From: Chitinophagaceae bacterium
GTDB lineage: Bacteria > Bacteroidota > Bacteroidia > Chitinophagales > Chitinophagaceae
Assembly: GCA_018061385.1 (NCBI GenBank)
Contig: JAGOUF010000129.1
Coordinates: 1-6,831, forward strand
Length of the DNA: 6,831 bases
Direction of reading: 5' to 3'
Made by a program: the position numbers and the translations under genes. The notes under the pieces were generated by a model. It was given only the letters and a program-made list of their open reading frames with translations, ran no database searches and was not told the DNA's origin. Every line of letters starts with the position of its first letter. The stretch's first letter is position 1. Below are positions 1 to 6,564 of this stretch, in pieces.

Positions 1-636
1 GCAGTAAATAGACAATATGAAAGAAGGCAAGACATTATTGATTCATTGAAAAAAAAATTTGTAATTAACAACATCATTGATCTTTCAAAATATGAAATTG
101 AGCATAAATATTTAGAAGGAACTGGCAGTATAATTTTCGATCACATACATAAAATAGCGTATGCTTGTTTATCGCCAAGAACAGATAAATCACTTTTTAT
201 TGAAGTCTGTACTTTATTAAATTATCGGCCCATTTATTTTTATGCATACGATAAAAATGGACTAGAAATTTATCATACAAATGTAATGATGTGTATTGCT
301 GAAAAATTCTCAGTAATTTGTCTTGATACTATTACAAATCAAGCTGAAAAAGAGTTGGTTGTTCAATCGCTAACACAAACTGGACATCAAATTGTAGACA
401 TCAGTTTTGAACAAATGAGTAACTTTGCAGGCAATATGCTAGAACTTAAAAACAAGAACAATCAAAGTTTGTTGGCATTGTCGCAAAGTGCTTACAACAG
501 TTTAACTACAACACAAAAAACAGAAATAGAAAAATACACCGAGTTGGTTCCACTTACAATTAAAACTATAGAAACAATAGGTGGTGGAAGTGCAAGATGT
601 ATGATAGCTGAAATATTTTTACAACCAATTGTATAA
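1..636 (+). CDS. ctlX: CtlX-type arginine deiminase-related hydrolase (amidinotransferase fold), 5'-truncated
   Basis: The reading frame is open from base 1, so the gene begins outside the window; 211 codons remain of a family usually about 300 residues long. A TTG at base 46 lies inside conserved sequence and is not the start. Visible family motifs are LEGTGS (bases 112-129), AYACLSPRTDK, the YHTNVMM segment with the likely catalytic His (codon 274-276), and the C-terminal GGGSARCM with the likely nucleophilic Cys (codon 598-600). These match the pentein-fold guanidine/ureido-modifying enzymes and, most closely, the group named citrulline utilization hydrolase CtlX, a cytoplasmic enzyme thought to hydrolyse citrulline. 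The catalytic His and Cys are both present, so the protein looks active, but the N-terminal acidic residues are outside the window. Substrate is inferred from family only; another arginine-deiminase-like activity is possible. No neighbour here belongs to arginine metabolism. Confidence 0.85.
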   Translation, partial: AVNRQYERRQDIIDSLKKKFVINNIIDLSKYEIEHKYLEGTGSIIFDHIHKIAYACLSPRTDKSLFIEVCTLLNYRPIYFYAYDKNGLEIYHTNVMMCIAEKFSVICLDTITNQAEKELVVQSLTQTGHQIVDISFEQMSNFAGNMLELKNKNNQSLLALSQSAYNSLTTTQKTEIEKYTELVPLTIKTIETIGGGSARCMIAEIFLQPIV

Positions 637-747
637 GTTTCTACAATCTACTCATAGAACAGAATTGAAACGTCTACAAAAATAATTTATAAAAAATGAT
701 GTACAATATTTTAACGATGTTAATTAAACAAAAAAGTTAAAAGCAAC

Positions 748-1464
748 ATGAACTCAACAAAAAAATTAACCATTGATAATTATTTAGATAGCCATTATAT
801 ACATAGAAGCAATTGGTTAAGAGCTGCTGTTTTGGGTGCAAACGATGGTATCATTTCTATCTCAAGTCTGGCAATTGGCGTTGCTGCTGCTAGCACTTCA
901 AGAGAGCCTATTATTTTAGCAACAGTTGCTGGTCTTGTAGCTGGTGCTTTATCAATGGCAACTGGAGAATACGTTTCTGTAAGTTCTCAAACAGACACAG
1001 AAAAAGCAGACATAGAAAGAGAGAAAATTGAGCTTGAAGAAATGCCAGATGAAGAGTTAAAAATATTGGCCCAAATTTATGAGCAACGAGGATTAAAAAA
1101 AGAAACAGCTATGCAAGTAGCCATTGAATTTACTGAAAAAGATGCTTTACAAGCCCATGTTAGAGACGAGTTGGGCATTAACGAAATTAGCCAAGCAAAC
1201 CCAATACAAGCAGCTTTAGCATCAGGTGCATCCTTTATGGTTGGTGGAGTTTTACCACTCTTAGTTGTATTGTTTGCACCATTAAAAGGCATTGAATATT
1301 TGTTATACGGCTTTACAATTATTTTCTTAATTACATTAGGTGCAATAGCTGCAAAAACAGGTGGTTCAAGTATATTAAAAGCCATTATTCGTATCACCAT
1401 TTGGGGAACAATTGCAATGGGATTATCTGCATTGGTAGGTTATATATTTGGAGTTAAAGTGTAA
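748..1464 (+). CDS. VIT1/CCC1-family iron/manganese transporter
   Basis: This 238-residue inner-membrane protein belongs to the VIT family (COG1814), which moves Fe(II) or Mn(II) out of the cytosol, probably by proton exchange. Five hydrophobic segments are visible at about residues 24-48, 55-80, 153-176, 182-201 and 209-235. TM1 carries LGANDGIIS with Asp33, and TM2 carries ALSMATGEYVSVSS with Met70 and Glu74, matching the transport-path residues of characterised VIT proteins. Between TM2 and TM3 lies a soluble, Glu-rich helical insert (about 83-142; Glu85, 90, 92, 95, 97, 98, 102, 103, 112, 127, 130 and 141), corresponding to the cytosolic metal-binding domain, so this is the insert-bearing form. 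The start fits because the WLRAAVLGANDG motif sits near the N-terminus, as is usual. A 111-base gap separates it from the preceding gene, with no clear promoter. Family assignment is secure; the choice of Fe or Mn is not visible. Confidence 0.93.
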   Translation: MNSTKKLTIDNYLDSHYIHRSNWLRAAVLGANDGIISISSLAIGVAAASTSREPIILATVAGLVAGALSMATGEYVSVSSQTDTEKADIEREKIELEEMPDEELKILAQIYEQRGLKKETAMQVAIEFTEKDALQAHVRDELGINEISQANPIQAALASGASFMVGGVLPLLVVLFAPLKGIEYLLYGFTIIFLITLGAIAAKTGGSSILKAIIRITIWGTIAMGLSALVGYIFGVKV

Positions 1465-1494
1465 ATATTCATAGAAAAAATAAATGAATATTTT
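1463..1494 (+). terminator. weak AT-rich hairpin overlapping the VIT stop codon, possible terminator
   Basis: AAATATTCAT (1463-1472) is the exact reverse complement of ATGAATATTT (1484-1493), with an 11-base A-rich loop and a T run (1491-1494) inside the right arm. The stem has only one G-C pair, so it is weak. Its position, starting within the stop codon, suits a transcript end, but the symmetry may be chance in AT-rich DNA. Confidence 0.3.
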
Positions 1495-1526
1495 AGTATG
1501 AAGTGCGTTTACAATTATTCTTCGCT

Positions 1527-1550
1527 TTGGTTCGTGTCCACACGAACCAA
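1527..1550. repeat. perfect short-loop inverted repeat (11-bp arms, 2-base centre)
   Basis: TTGGTTCGTGT (1527-1537) and ACACGAACCAA (1540-1550) are exact reverse complements separated by CC. Each arm has five G/C bases, so the element stands out from its AT-rich surroundings and would form a stable hairpin, realistically a 10-bp stem with a TCCA loop. No T tract follows on either strand, which argues against a standard intrinsic terminator. It lies in the gap between the transporter and the carboxylase, about 63 bases after one and 88 before the other. It could be a dispersed REP-like repeat, a protein-binding palindrome or an RNA hairpin; the sequence alone does not decide. Confidence 0.8.
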
Positions 1551-1608
1551 GTCCCAGCTAAAAGCATTCTCCATTAATAATTTCTACTTATTAATTTCCA
1601 TCCTCTCT

Positions 1609-1616
1609 TAACTTCG
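1609..1616 (+). promoter_or_regulatory. candidate Bacteroidota -7 box upstream of the carboxyltransferase gene
   Basis: TAACTTCG followed by CAAA fits the Bacteroidota -7 consensus TAnnTTTG with one mismatch and lies 21 bases before the start codon, which would give a short leader. Only a poor -33 region (TTA-rich, around 1586-1592) is seen at the expected distance. The call rests on motif and position. Confidence 0.45.
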
Positions 1617-1637
1617 CAAACTAACAATTGTAAGTAT

Positions 1638-3287
1638 ATGAATTTAGAAGCAAATAGAAATGAAGATTGGATGAAATTAAAGTTGAGTACGGTTAAACAA
1701 CTGCACAACAAAATTAAATTGGGTGGTGGTAAAAAGGCTATAGACAAACAACACGAAAAAAATAAACTTACCCCTAGAGAAAGAATAGAGTTTTTACTTG
1801 ATAAGGACAAACCATTTATTGAAATTGGCAGCTTTGCTGGTTTTGAAATGTATGAAGAACAAGGTGGCTGCCCTGCTGGTGGAACAGTTGCTGGCATTGG
1901 TTATGTAAGCAGCAGACAATGTGTAATTGTTGCCAACGATCAAACAGTAAAAGCTGGTGCTTGGTTTCCAATTACAGGTAAAAAAAACTTACGTATGCAA
2001 GAAATTGCAATGGAAAATAAATTGCCCATTATTTATTTGGTAGATAGTGCTGGTGTTTTTTTACCCATGCAAGATGAAATTTTTCCAGACAAAGAACATT
2101 TTGGTCGCATCTTTAGAAACAATGCAAAAATGAGTGCCATGGGCATTACACAAATTGCAGCAGTTATGGGTGCATGTGTTGCAGGTGGTGCATATTTACC
2201 CATTATGAGCGATGAAACTTTAATGGTAGAAAACAATGGTAGCATTTTTTTAGCAGGAAGTTATTTAGTAAAAGCAGCCATTGGAGAAGATATAGACAAT
2301 GAAACTTTGGGTGGTGCAGTTACCCATACAGAAATTAGTGGTATAGCAGATTATAAGTTTGATACAGAACAAGAATGCTTAACACAAATTAAAAAAATAA
2401 TGAGCAAATTGGGCGATCAACCCAAAGCTGGTTTCAATAAAATTAAAGCAATAGCACCTGCAAAAAACCCTGAAGAAATTTACAGCATCATGCCCGAAGG
2501 CAATGCAAAACCTTATGATATAAGAGACATTATAGAAAGAGTTGTAGATAAATCTGATACAGTTGAAACTGAAAGTTCTTTCGATGAGTTTAAGCAAGAT
2601 TATGGTAAAACCATTGTTTGTGGTTATGCAAGAGTTGAAGGTTGGGCTGTTGGTATTGTTGCCAATCAACGATTGATTGTAAAAAGCAAAAAAGGTGAAA
2701 TGCAAATGGGTGGAGTAATTTATAATGACAGTGCCGATAAAGCTGCACGTTTTATTATGAATTGCAATCAAAAGAAAATTCCATTGGTTTTTTTACAAGA
2801 TGTTACTGGTTTTATGGTTGGTAGTCGTAGTGAACATAGTGGCATTATAAAAGATGGAGCAAAATTGGTAAATGCAGTGGCCAATAGTGTTGTTCCAAAA
2901 ATTACAATTATAGTTGGCAATAGTTATGGTGCTGGTAATTATGCCATGTGTGGCAAAGCGTACGATCCAAGGTTTATTTATGCTTGGCCAACTGCAAAAG
3001 TGGCTGTTATGGGCGGTGAACAAGCAGCTAAAACAATGCTACAAATACAAGTTGCAACCATGAAAGCAAAAGGAAAAGAAATTACTGCAGATGAAGAAAA
3101 AACATTGCTCAATGAATTGATCAATAAATACGAAAAACAAACTTCGCCATATTATGCTGCTGCAAGACTTTGGGTAGATGAAATTATAGACCCAATTACT
3201 ACAAGAACAGTAATTGCAGAAGCTATACATGCCGCTAACCATCAAAGCCATATTGAAGATTTTAAGGTGGGCGTTTTTCAGGTTTAA
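1638..3287 (+). CDS. biotin-dependent acyl-CoA carboxylase, carboxyltransferase (beta) subunit
   Basis: This 549-residue protein transfers CO2 from carboxybiotin to an acyl-CoA. Both crotonase-like halves are present. The N half has GGCPAGGTVAGIGYV (76-90), GAWFPITGKKNLR (107-119), YLVDSAGVFLPMQ (133-145), DKEHFGRIF (151-159) and the oxyanion segment GACVAGGAYLP (178-188). The C half has FLQDVTGFMVG (385-395), GNSYGAGNYAM (427-437) and VAVMGGEQAA (455-464). DKEHFGRIF and GSIFLAGSYLVKAA resemble methylcrotonyl-CoA carboxylase beta more than acetyl-CoA carboxylase AccD; propionyl-CoA is the main alternative substrate. There is no zinc-ribbon. Length matches the family. The ATG at 1638 is preferred over the one at 1671 because homologues carry a short N-terminal extension of this type. 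The biotin carboxylase/biotin carrier subunit is not in the window, so its partner must be encoded elsewhere. Substrate is inferred, not shown. Confidence 0.93.
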   Translation: MNLEANRNEDWMKLKLSTVKQLHNKIKLGGGKKAIDKQHEKNKLTPRERIEFLLDKDKPFIEIGSFAGFEMYEEQGGCPAGGTVAGIGYVSSRQCVIVANDQTVKAGAWFPITGKKNLRMQEIAMENKLPIIYLVDSAGVFLPMQDEIFPDKEHFGRIFRNNAKMSAMGITQIAAVMGACVAGGAYLPIMSDETLMVENNGSIFLAGSYLVKAAIGEDIDNETLGGAVTHTEISGIADYKFDTEQECLTQIKKIMSKLGDQPKAGFNKIKAIAPAKNPEEIYSIMPEGNAKPYDIRDIIERVVDKSDTVETESSFDEFKQDYGKTIVCGYARVEGWAVGIVANQRLIVKSKKGEMQMGGVIYNDSADKAARFIMNCNQKKIPLVFLQDVTGFMVGSRSEHSGIIKDGAKLVNAVANSVVPKITIIVGNSYGAGNYAMCGKAYDPRFIYAWPTAKVAVMGGEQAAKTMLQIQVATMKAKGKEITADEEKTLLNELINKYEKQTSPYYAAARLWVDEIIDPITTRTVIAEAIHAANHQSHIEDFKVGVFQV

Positions 3288-3291
3288 CTGT

Positions 3292-3325
3292 TTACTATAA
3301 TTAATTGAACATTTTTTTATAGTAA
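3292..3325 (+). terminator. weak inverted repeat after the carboxyltransferase gene, possible terminator
   Basis: TTACTATAA (3292-3300) and TTATAGTAA (3317-3325) are exact reverse complements around a 16-base loop, starting four bases after the stop codon. There is only one G-C pair, and the T run (3312-3318) lies mostly in the loop, not after the stem, so this is a poor intrinsic terminator. An operator role is equally possible. Confidence 0.3.
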
Positions 3326-3337
3326 CTTAAAAATCAT

Positions 3338-3345
3338 TATTTTCA
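3338..3345 (+). promoter_or_regulatory. candidate -7 box upstream of the first lipoprotein gene
   Basis: TATTTTCA followed by CAAA has the same TAnnTTCRCAAA shape as the box at 1609 and lies 49 bases before the start codon, just after the inverted repeat that may end the previous transcript. It matches the TAnnTTTG consensus imperfectly, and no good -33 box is seen. Confidence 0.3.
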
Positions 3346-3394
3346 CAAAGTTTTAAATTACAATTTAGCTATTAGAATAACTCGAAAAAACAAT

Positions 3395-4144
3395 ATGAGA
3401 AAAAGTTTATTTATTAAACCCCTTCTTTTGGCAAGTCTTACTGCTGCCATTTTTACTTCTTGTGTAAACGATGCATATTTAGCAGAACCTACACCTGTTC
3501 CAAATCAATCTTTTGTAGAAGAGTTTGATACAGCCACTGCTGCTTATGGCAGAGGTTGGAAATTTATTAATAGAAGTGAGCCTGTTGGTATTACAGATTT
3601 TTCAAATTTTTTAGATGTTGCTACTGTTCCGTTTGAAGCATATTCGTCAAAAGCAAAAAAGAATGGTTTTTTATGGGCCGATTATTTATCTACGTCTTCC
3701 GATGCAGGTATCATCAGTTCTTTTGCAGTTTCGCCTCAAGTATATATGAAAAATGGAGATAAGATTACATTTTTTACAAGAGCAGAAATTTATGATGATG
3801 GTGCTGGCGATTCTACAGATTATGCCAATAGATTACAAGTGTTGTTAAATACAAAAAATACAGGTTTAGATTGTGGCAAAGGAACCAACTCTGGCGATTT
3901 TGATCAAGCAATTTTAGATATCAATCCATTTTTAAAACCATTTTTATTAAGTGAATTTGTATCGGGAGTTGCACAACAAAAAGGTGCATATCCACATCGC
4001 TGGACAAAATATACTGCAACGGTTTATGGTTTAAATAAACCAACTTGGGGCCGTTTTGCATTTAGATATTATATTGAAGGTGGTGGAAGCAATGGTTTAG
4101 GCACTTCAATTGGTATTGATAGTGTTGCATACATTGGTCAATAA
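3395..4144 (+). CDS. choice-of-anchor J family lipoprotein, copy 1
   Basis: This 249-residue exported protein has a basic N-terminus, a hydrophobic segment (5-20) and a lipobox ending TSC with Cys23 as the probable lipidated residue. The mature part looks like a single beta-sandwich of the choice-of-anchor J / cleaved-adhesin type. Visible motifs are EEFDT (42-46), GRGWKFIN (52-59), ISSFAVSP then MKNGDKITFFTRA (118-130), RLQVLLNT (146-153), GDF plus LDINP (167-178), HRWTKYTATVYGL (201-213) and FAFRYYIEGGGSNG then GIDSVAY (221-246). In other phyla the same domain often ends in a PEP-CTERM signal; here the anchor is a lipid and no C-terminal sorting signal is seen. Residues after Cys23 are VND, not the Lys/Asp-rich type of copy 2. 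Only 33 bases separate it from copy 2, so the two are probably co-transcribed. The ligand and biological role are unknown. Confidence 0.8.
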   Translation: MRKSLFIKPLLLASLTAAIFTSCVNDAYLAEPTPVPNQSFVEEFDTATAAYGRGWKFINRSEPVGITDFSNFLDVATVPFEAYSSKAKKNGFLWADYLSTSSDAGIISSFAVSPQVYMKNGDKITFFTRAEIYDDGAGDSTDYANRLQVLLNTKNTGLDCGKGTNSGDFDQAILDINPFLKPFLLSEFVSGVAQQKGAYPHRWTKYTATVYGLNKPTWGRFAFRYYIEGGGSNGLGTSIGIDSVAYIGQ

Positions 4145-4177
4145 TTCTTCAACTTAAATTCACACTGAAATATTTAT

Positions 4178-4924
4178 ATGAAAAAAAATCAATTATTTTC
4201 AAGCATATTCATTCTAACTATTTTTTCATTTGTAATTGTTACTGCTTGTAAAAAAGATGCAGCACCAGCAAATGCAGCACCCAATTATTCTTGGAACGAA
4301 GAGTTTGATACTTTAGCAAATTCATTTGCAAAAGGTTGGGCAGCAATCAACAATTCTCGTCCAATTGGTTTATCTACTTGGAACCAAGCCTCAATAGAAG
4401 CATTGGATGCAAAAGGTAAAGCCTTTGTACCATCTTATCCTTTCTCTGCTCAATCTGCAGTATATTCTGGAAAAGATTTTATTATGATTAATCAAAATGC
4501 AGTTGATCAACAAGGTACAATTAGTGCATGGTTAATGTCGCCACCAACCAATATGAAAAATGGTGATGTAATTGAATTTTACACAAGAACAATACCTACC
4601 GATTTTAATGGTGCAGGAACAGATGTTGCAGAAAGATTACAAGTACGTTTAGCACCTACAAAAAACTCTGTAGATGCTGGCAATACAGCTACTAGTGTAG
4701 GAGATTATACAACTTTGTTGTTAGACATTAATCCGGCTTACGATATAAATGGAGCCAATGCTTTTCCAAGAGAATGGAAAAAATATTCTATTACAATTGC
4801 AGGCTTACCTCCTACCATTCAAGAAAGAAGATTTGCATTTAGATACTTTGTAGAAGATGGTGGATCTGCTGGCTCAAGAGCTTTTTGTGCAGGCATAGAT
4901 AATGTTACTTTTACAAGTAAATAA
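4178..4924 (+). CDS. choice-of-anchor J family lipoprotein, copy 2 (tandem paralogue)
   Basis: This 248-residue exported lipoprotein has hydrophobic residues 6-22 and lipobox TAC with Cys24 lipidated. Cys24 is followed by KKD, which resembles the charged lipoprotein-export signals that send Bacteroidota lipoproteins to the cell surface, so a surface location is likely. The mature domain follows copy 1 motif for motif: EEFDT (41-45), KGWAAIN, GTISAWLMSP then MKNGDVIEFYTRT (113-138), RLQVRLAPTKN, SVGDYTTLLLDINP (163-176), REWKKYSITIAGL (188-200) and RFAFRYFVEDGGSAG then GIDNVTF (208-245). These are the hallmarks of the choice-of-anchor J family. The pair arose by tandem duplication and then diverged strongly, keeping mainly the motif cores. 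At DNA level the copies still share runs such as TTTGCATTTAGATA (4055-4068 and 4832-4845). A strong terminator follows, ending this unit. The function is not known. Confidence 0.83.
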   Translation: MKKNQLFSSIFILTIFSFVIVTACKKDAAPANAAPNYSWNEEFDTLANSFAKGWAAINNSRPIGLSTWNQASIEALDAKGKAFVPSYPFSAQSAVYSGKDFIMINQNAVDQQGTISAWLMSPPTNMKNGDVIEFYTRTIPTDFNGAGTDVAERLQVRLAPTKNSVDAGNTATSVGDYTTLLLDINPAYDINGANAFPREWKKYSITIAGLPPTIQERRFAFRYFVEDGGSAGSRAFCAGIDNVTFTSK

Positions 4925-4942
4925 ATCTTTAAAAAATATTTC

Positions 4943-4977
4943 AAAAGGGTTAAATAGTTTTGTATTTAACCCTTTTT
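4943..4977 (+). terminator. strong intrinsic terminator after the lipoprotein pair
   Basis: AAAAGGGTTAAATA (4943-4956) and TATTTAACCCTTTT (4963-4976) form a perfect 14-bp stem with a GGG/CCC core and a six-base GTTTTG loop, followed by a T-rich tract. The 5' A run makes it symmetrical, so it could also work on the opposite strand. It starts 18 bases after the stop codon at 4924. Confidence 0.9.
4955..4962 (+). promoter_or_regulatory. TAnnTTTG -7 box located in the terminator loop
   Basis: TAGTTTTG is an exact match to the Bacteroidota -7 consensus. It spans the end of the left arm and the loop of the terminator, 43 bases before the next start codon. No clear TTG -33 box lies 19-23 bases upstream, so the match may be chance. 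If real, it drives the hydrolase-PhzF-RNase HI unit. Confidence 0.35.
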
Positions 4978-5005
4978 ATTTTATAGAAAATTGATGAATT
5001 AAAAG

Positions 5006-5734
5006 ATGTTTAGAACCTGCCTATTTATTGTTCTGTCAATAATTTTTTTGGCTTGTAATTTGCCCACAAATCAACCTGCCAAAGACATTTCAGCTAAAGT
5101 AACAGCAGAATATAATCTAAAATATAAAGAAGCCTTAGACTCAATTGAAGCTGCAAAAAAATGGATTCAAAATGGTGATTTAATTTGTAGAACAGGCTTC
5201 GATTTTGTCAGTCAATCTATACAAAATTTTAATTCAACTGATAAAACCTATTCTCATAGTGGTTTAGCATTTTACGAAGATGGAAAAATAGTGGTGTACC
5301 ATTCCATTGGTGGAGAAGATGAAAACCCCAGTGAAAATTTTAAAAAAGAACCTTTTGATAGCTTTGTAAATCCTAAACGAAAAGTAGGTTTTGGTATATT
5401 TCGTTACAAATTAACTGTAACAGAATTGGATTGTGTTACAGTGCAATTTAAAGATTTAGAAAAAAGACATGTAAAGTTTGATAAGTATTTTAATTTGCAA
5501 GATGATGATAAGCAATACTGTTCTGAAGCAATTGCAAAAACATTAAAAAAGTGTACCAATAATAGAATTGTTATTCCAATTACAATCAAAGAAAAATTAA
5601 AAATAAAAAATAAAGGATACGAACATTTAAAAGACAAACGCTTTGAATATATTGCTGTAGATAATTTATACTTAAACCCATTTTGCGATTCTATAAAAAA
5701 AGTAAAATATACCATTGGCTATGCAAAACCATAA
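5006..5734 (+). CDS. YiiX/YebB-like permuted papain-fold (NlpC/P60-related) hydrolase, lipoprotein
   Basis: This 242-residue protein begins with a short hydrophobic signal (4-16) and a relaxed lipobox ending FLAC, with Cys17 the probable lipid anchor, so it should face the periplasm or outer surface. The core matches the YiiX/YebB-like (Peptidase C92) group of circularly permuted NlpC/P60 enzymes. GDLICRTGFDFVSQSI (57-72) is the family's opening motif, YSHSGLAFYEDG (82-93) supplies the likely catalytic His84, VVYHSIGGE (96-104) follows, and QYCSEAIAKTL (170-180) supplies the likely nucleophile Cys172. The family is presumed to cut or transfer amide or ester bonds in cell-wall peptides or lipids; the substrate is unknown. 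The C-terminal region (about 190-242) is Lys-rich and not recognised. The start follows an in-frame stop just upstream, and the signal peptide fits. Its end overlaps the next gene by 14 bases, which suggests translational coupling. Confidence 0.82.
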   Translation: MFRTCLFIVLSIIFLACNLPTNQPAKDISAKVTAEYNLKYKEALDSIEAAKKWIQNGDLICRTGFDFVSQSIQNFNSTDKTYSHSGLAFYEDGKIVVYHSIGGEDENPSENFKKEPFDSFVNPKRKVGFGIFRYKLTVTELDCVTVQFKDLEKRHVKFDKYFNLQDDDKQYCSEAIAKTLKKCTNNRIVIPITIKEKLKIKNKGYEHLKDKRFEYIAVDNLYLNPFCDSIKKVKYTIGYAKP

Positions 5735-6536
5735 TCATCAAAGCTTACCAATTTATGTGGTAGATGCTTTTACCAATAAGTTGTTTGGTGGCAATCCTGC
5801 TGCAGTTTGTCCATTAGAAAAATGGTTACCAACTTCCGTCATGCAACAATTGGCAGCAGAAAATAATTTATCGGAAACTGCATTTTTTGTACAAAGAGGA
5901 GATGGAGATTTTGACATTCGTTGGTTTACACCTGAAGTAGAAATTGATTTAGCTGGACATCCAACTTTAGCAACAGCATTTGTTATTTTTTCACAGCTCA
6001 ATCACAACTCAAATATCATTCAATTTCATAGCCAAAGTGGGGTATTAATTGTAGAAAAGAAAGATGAAATAATGGTAATGAATTTTCCTGCAAGAATGCC
6101 AATAGAATATGCAATTCCCAACAACTTAATTGAAGGATTTAATATACAACCAACCCAAATTTTAAAAAGTAGAGATTACTTTTTAGTGTACGAAAATGAA
6201 GAACAAATCAACAATTTAGTAGCCAACTTTTCTGCATTAAATAAGGTAGATACTTTAGGAATTATAGTAACTGCAAAAGGCAATGAAGTTGATTTTGTAT
6301 CGAGGTTTTTTGTACCCAATTCAGTAATTGGTGAAGATCCAGTTACAGGTTCGGCACATGCTACTTTAATTCCATATTGGGCTACAGAATTGCAAAAAAC
6401 AGAACTTAAAGCAATGCAACTTAGCAAACGCAAAGGTACACTTTGGTGCTCACACAAAGGCGATAGGGTAACCATTGCAGGAGAATGTGTTTTATACAGT
6501 AAAGGCAATTATTATTTGCCAATCAATATGAGCTAA
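5721..6536 (+). CDS. PhzF family isomerase/epimerase-like protein
   Basis: This 271-residue cytoplasmic protein has the two-lobed PhzF/diaminopimelate-epimerase-like fold. Signature segments are PIYVVDAFT (10-18), FGGNPAAV (22-29), ENNLSETAFF (47-56) with the likely catalytic Glu52, RWFTPEVEIDLAGHPTLA (67-84) with His80, SRFFVP (204-209), and GEDPVTGSAHA (214-224) with Asp216, equivalent to the conserved active-site Asp of PhzF. The C-terminus has the usual GDRVTIAGECVLYSKG. PhzF itself isomerises a dihydro-hydroxyanthranilate in phenazine synthesis, but no other phz gene is present. Like most widespread homologues (E. coli YddE, for example), this is probably a housekeeping isomerase of unknown substrate. 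The ATG at 5721 is chosen over the TTG at 5715: it is a standard codon and keeps the N-terminus at family length. It overlaps the hydrolase gene by 14 bases and is followed 28 bases later by the RNase HI gene. Confidence 0.93.
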   Translation: MQNHNHQSLPIYVVDAFTNKLFGGNPAAVCPLEKWLPTSVMQQLAAENNLSETAFFVQRGDGDFDIRWFTPEVEIDLAGHPTLATAFVIFSQLNHNSNIIQFHSQSGVLIVEKKDEIMVMNFPARMPIEYAIPNNLIEGFNIQPTQILKSRDYFLVYENEEQINNLVANFSALNKVDTLGIIVTAKGNEVDFVSRFFVPNSVIGEDPVTGSAHATLIPYWATELQKTELKAMQLSKRKGTLWCSHKGDRVTIAGECVLYSKGNYYLPINMS

Positions 6537-6564
6537 ACGCAAGCATAGCTTAAAGATTATACCA

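Noticed and set aside
46..636. TTG at base 46 as a real start of the first gene
   Set aside because: The frame is open to base 1 and the upstream codons (NRQYERRQDIIDSL) continue the conserved family sequence, so the gene is simply truncated by the window.
637..747. Promoter or small gene before the VIT transporter
   Set aside because: Only imperfect boxes such as TAATTTAT at 683-690 with TTG at 665-667 are seen, at a spacing too short to be convincing, and there is no open frame of useful length.
1574..1897. Minus-strand open frame of 107 codons overlapping the carboxyltransferase start
   Set aside because: It overlaps a clear conserved gene, has a low-complexity sequence and shows no family motif. 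The same applies to the other minus-strand frames at 1077-1400, 2033-2245, 2379-2771, 2793-3023, 3039-3251, 5404-5715, 5753-6001 and 6176-6508.
3395..4924. A toxin, defence or mobile-element origin for the two lipoproteins
   Set aside because: The motifs fit a known secreted beta-sandwich family, base composition matches the neighbours, and no integrase, transposase or terminal repeats are present.
5715..5720. TTG at 5715 as the PhzF start
   Set aside because: An ATG two codons downstream gives a standard start and the same family-length protein.
5721..6536. Part of a phenazine biosynthesis cluster
   Set aside because: No other phz gene is present and PhzF-like proteins are common in genomes that make no phenazines.
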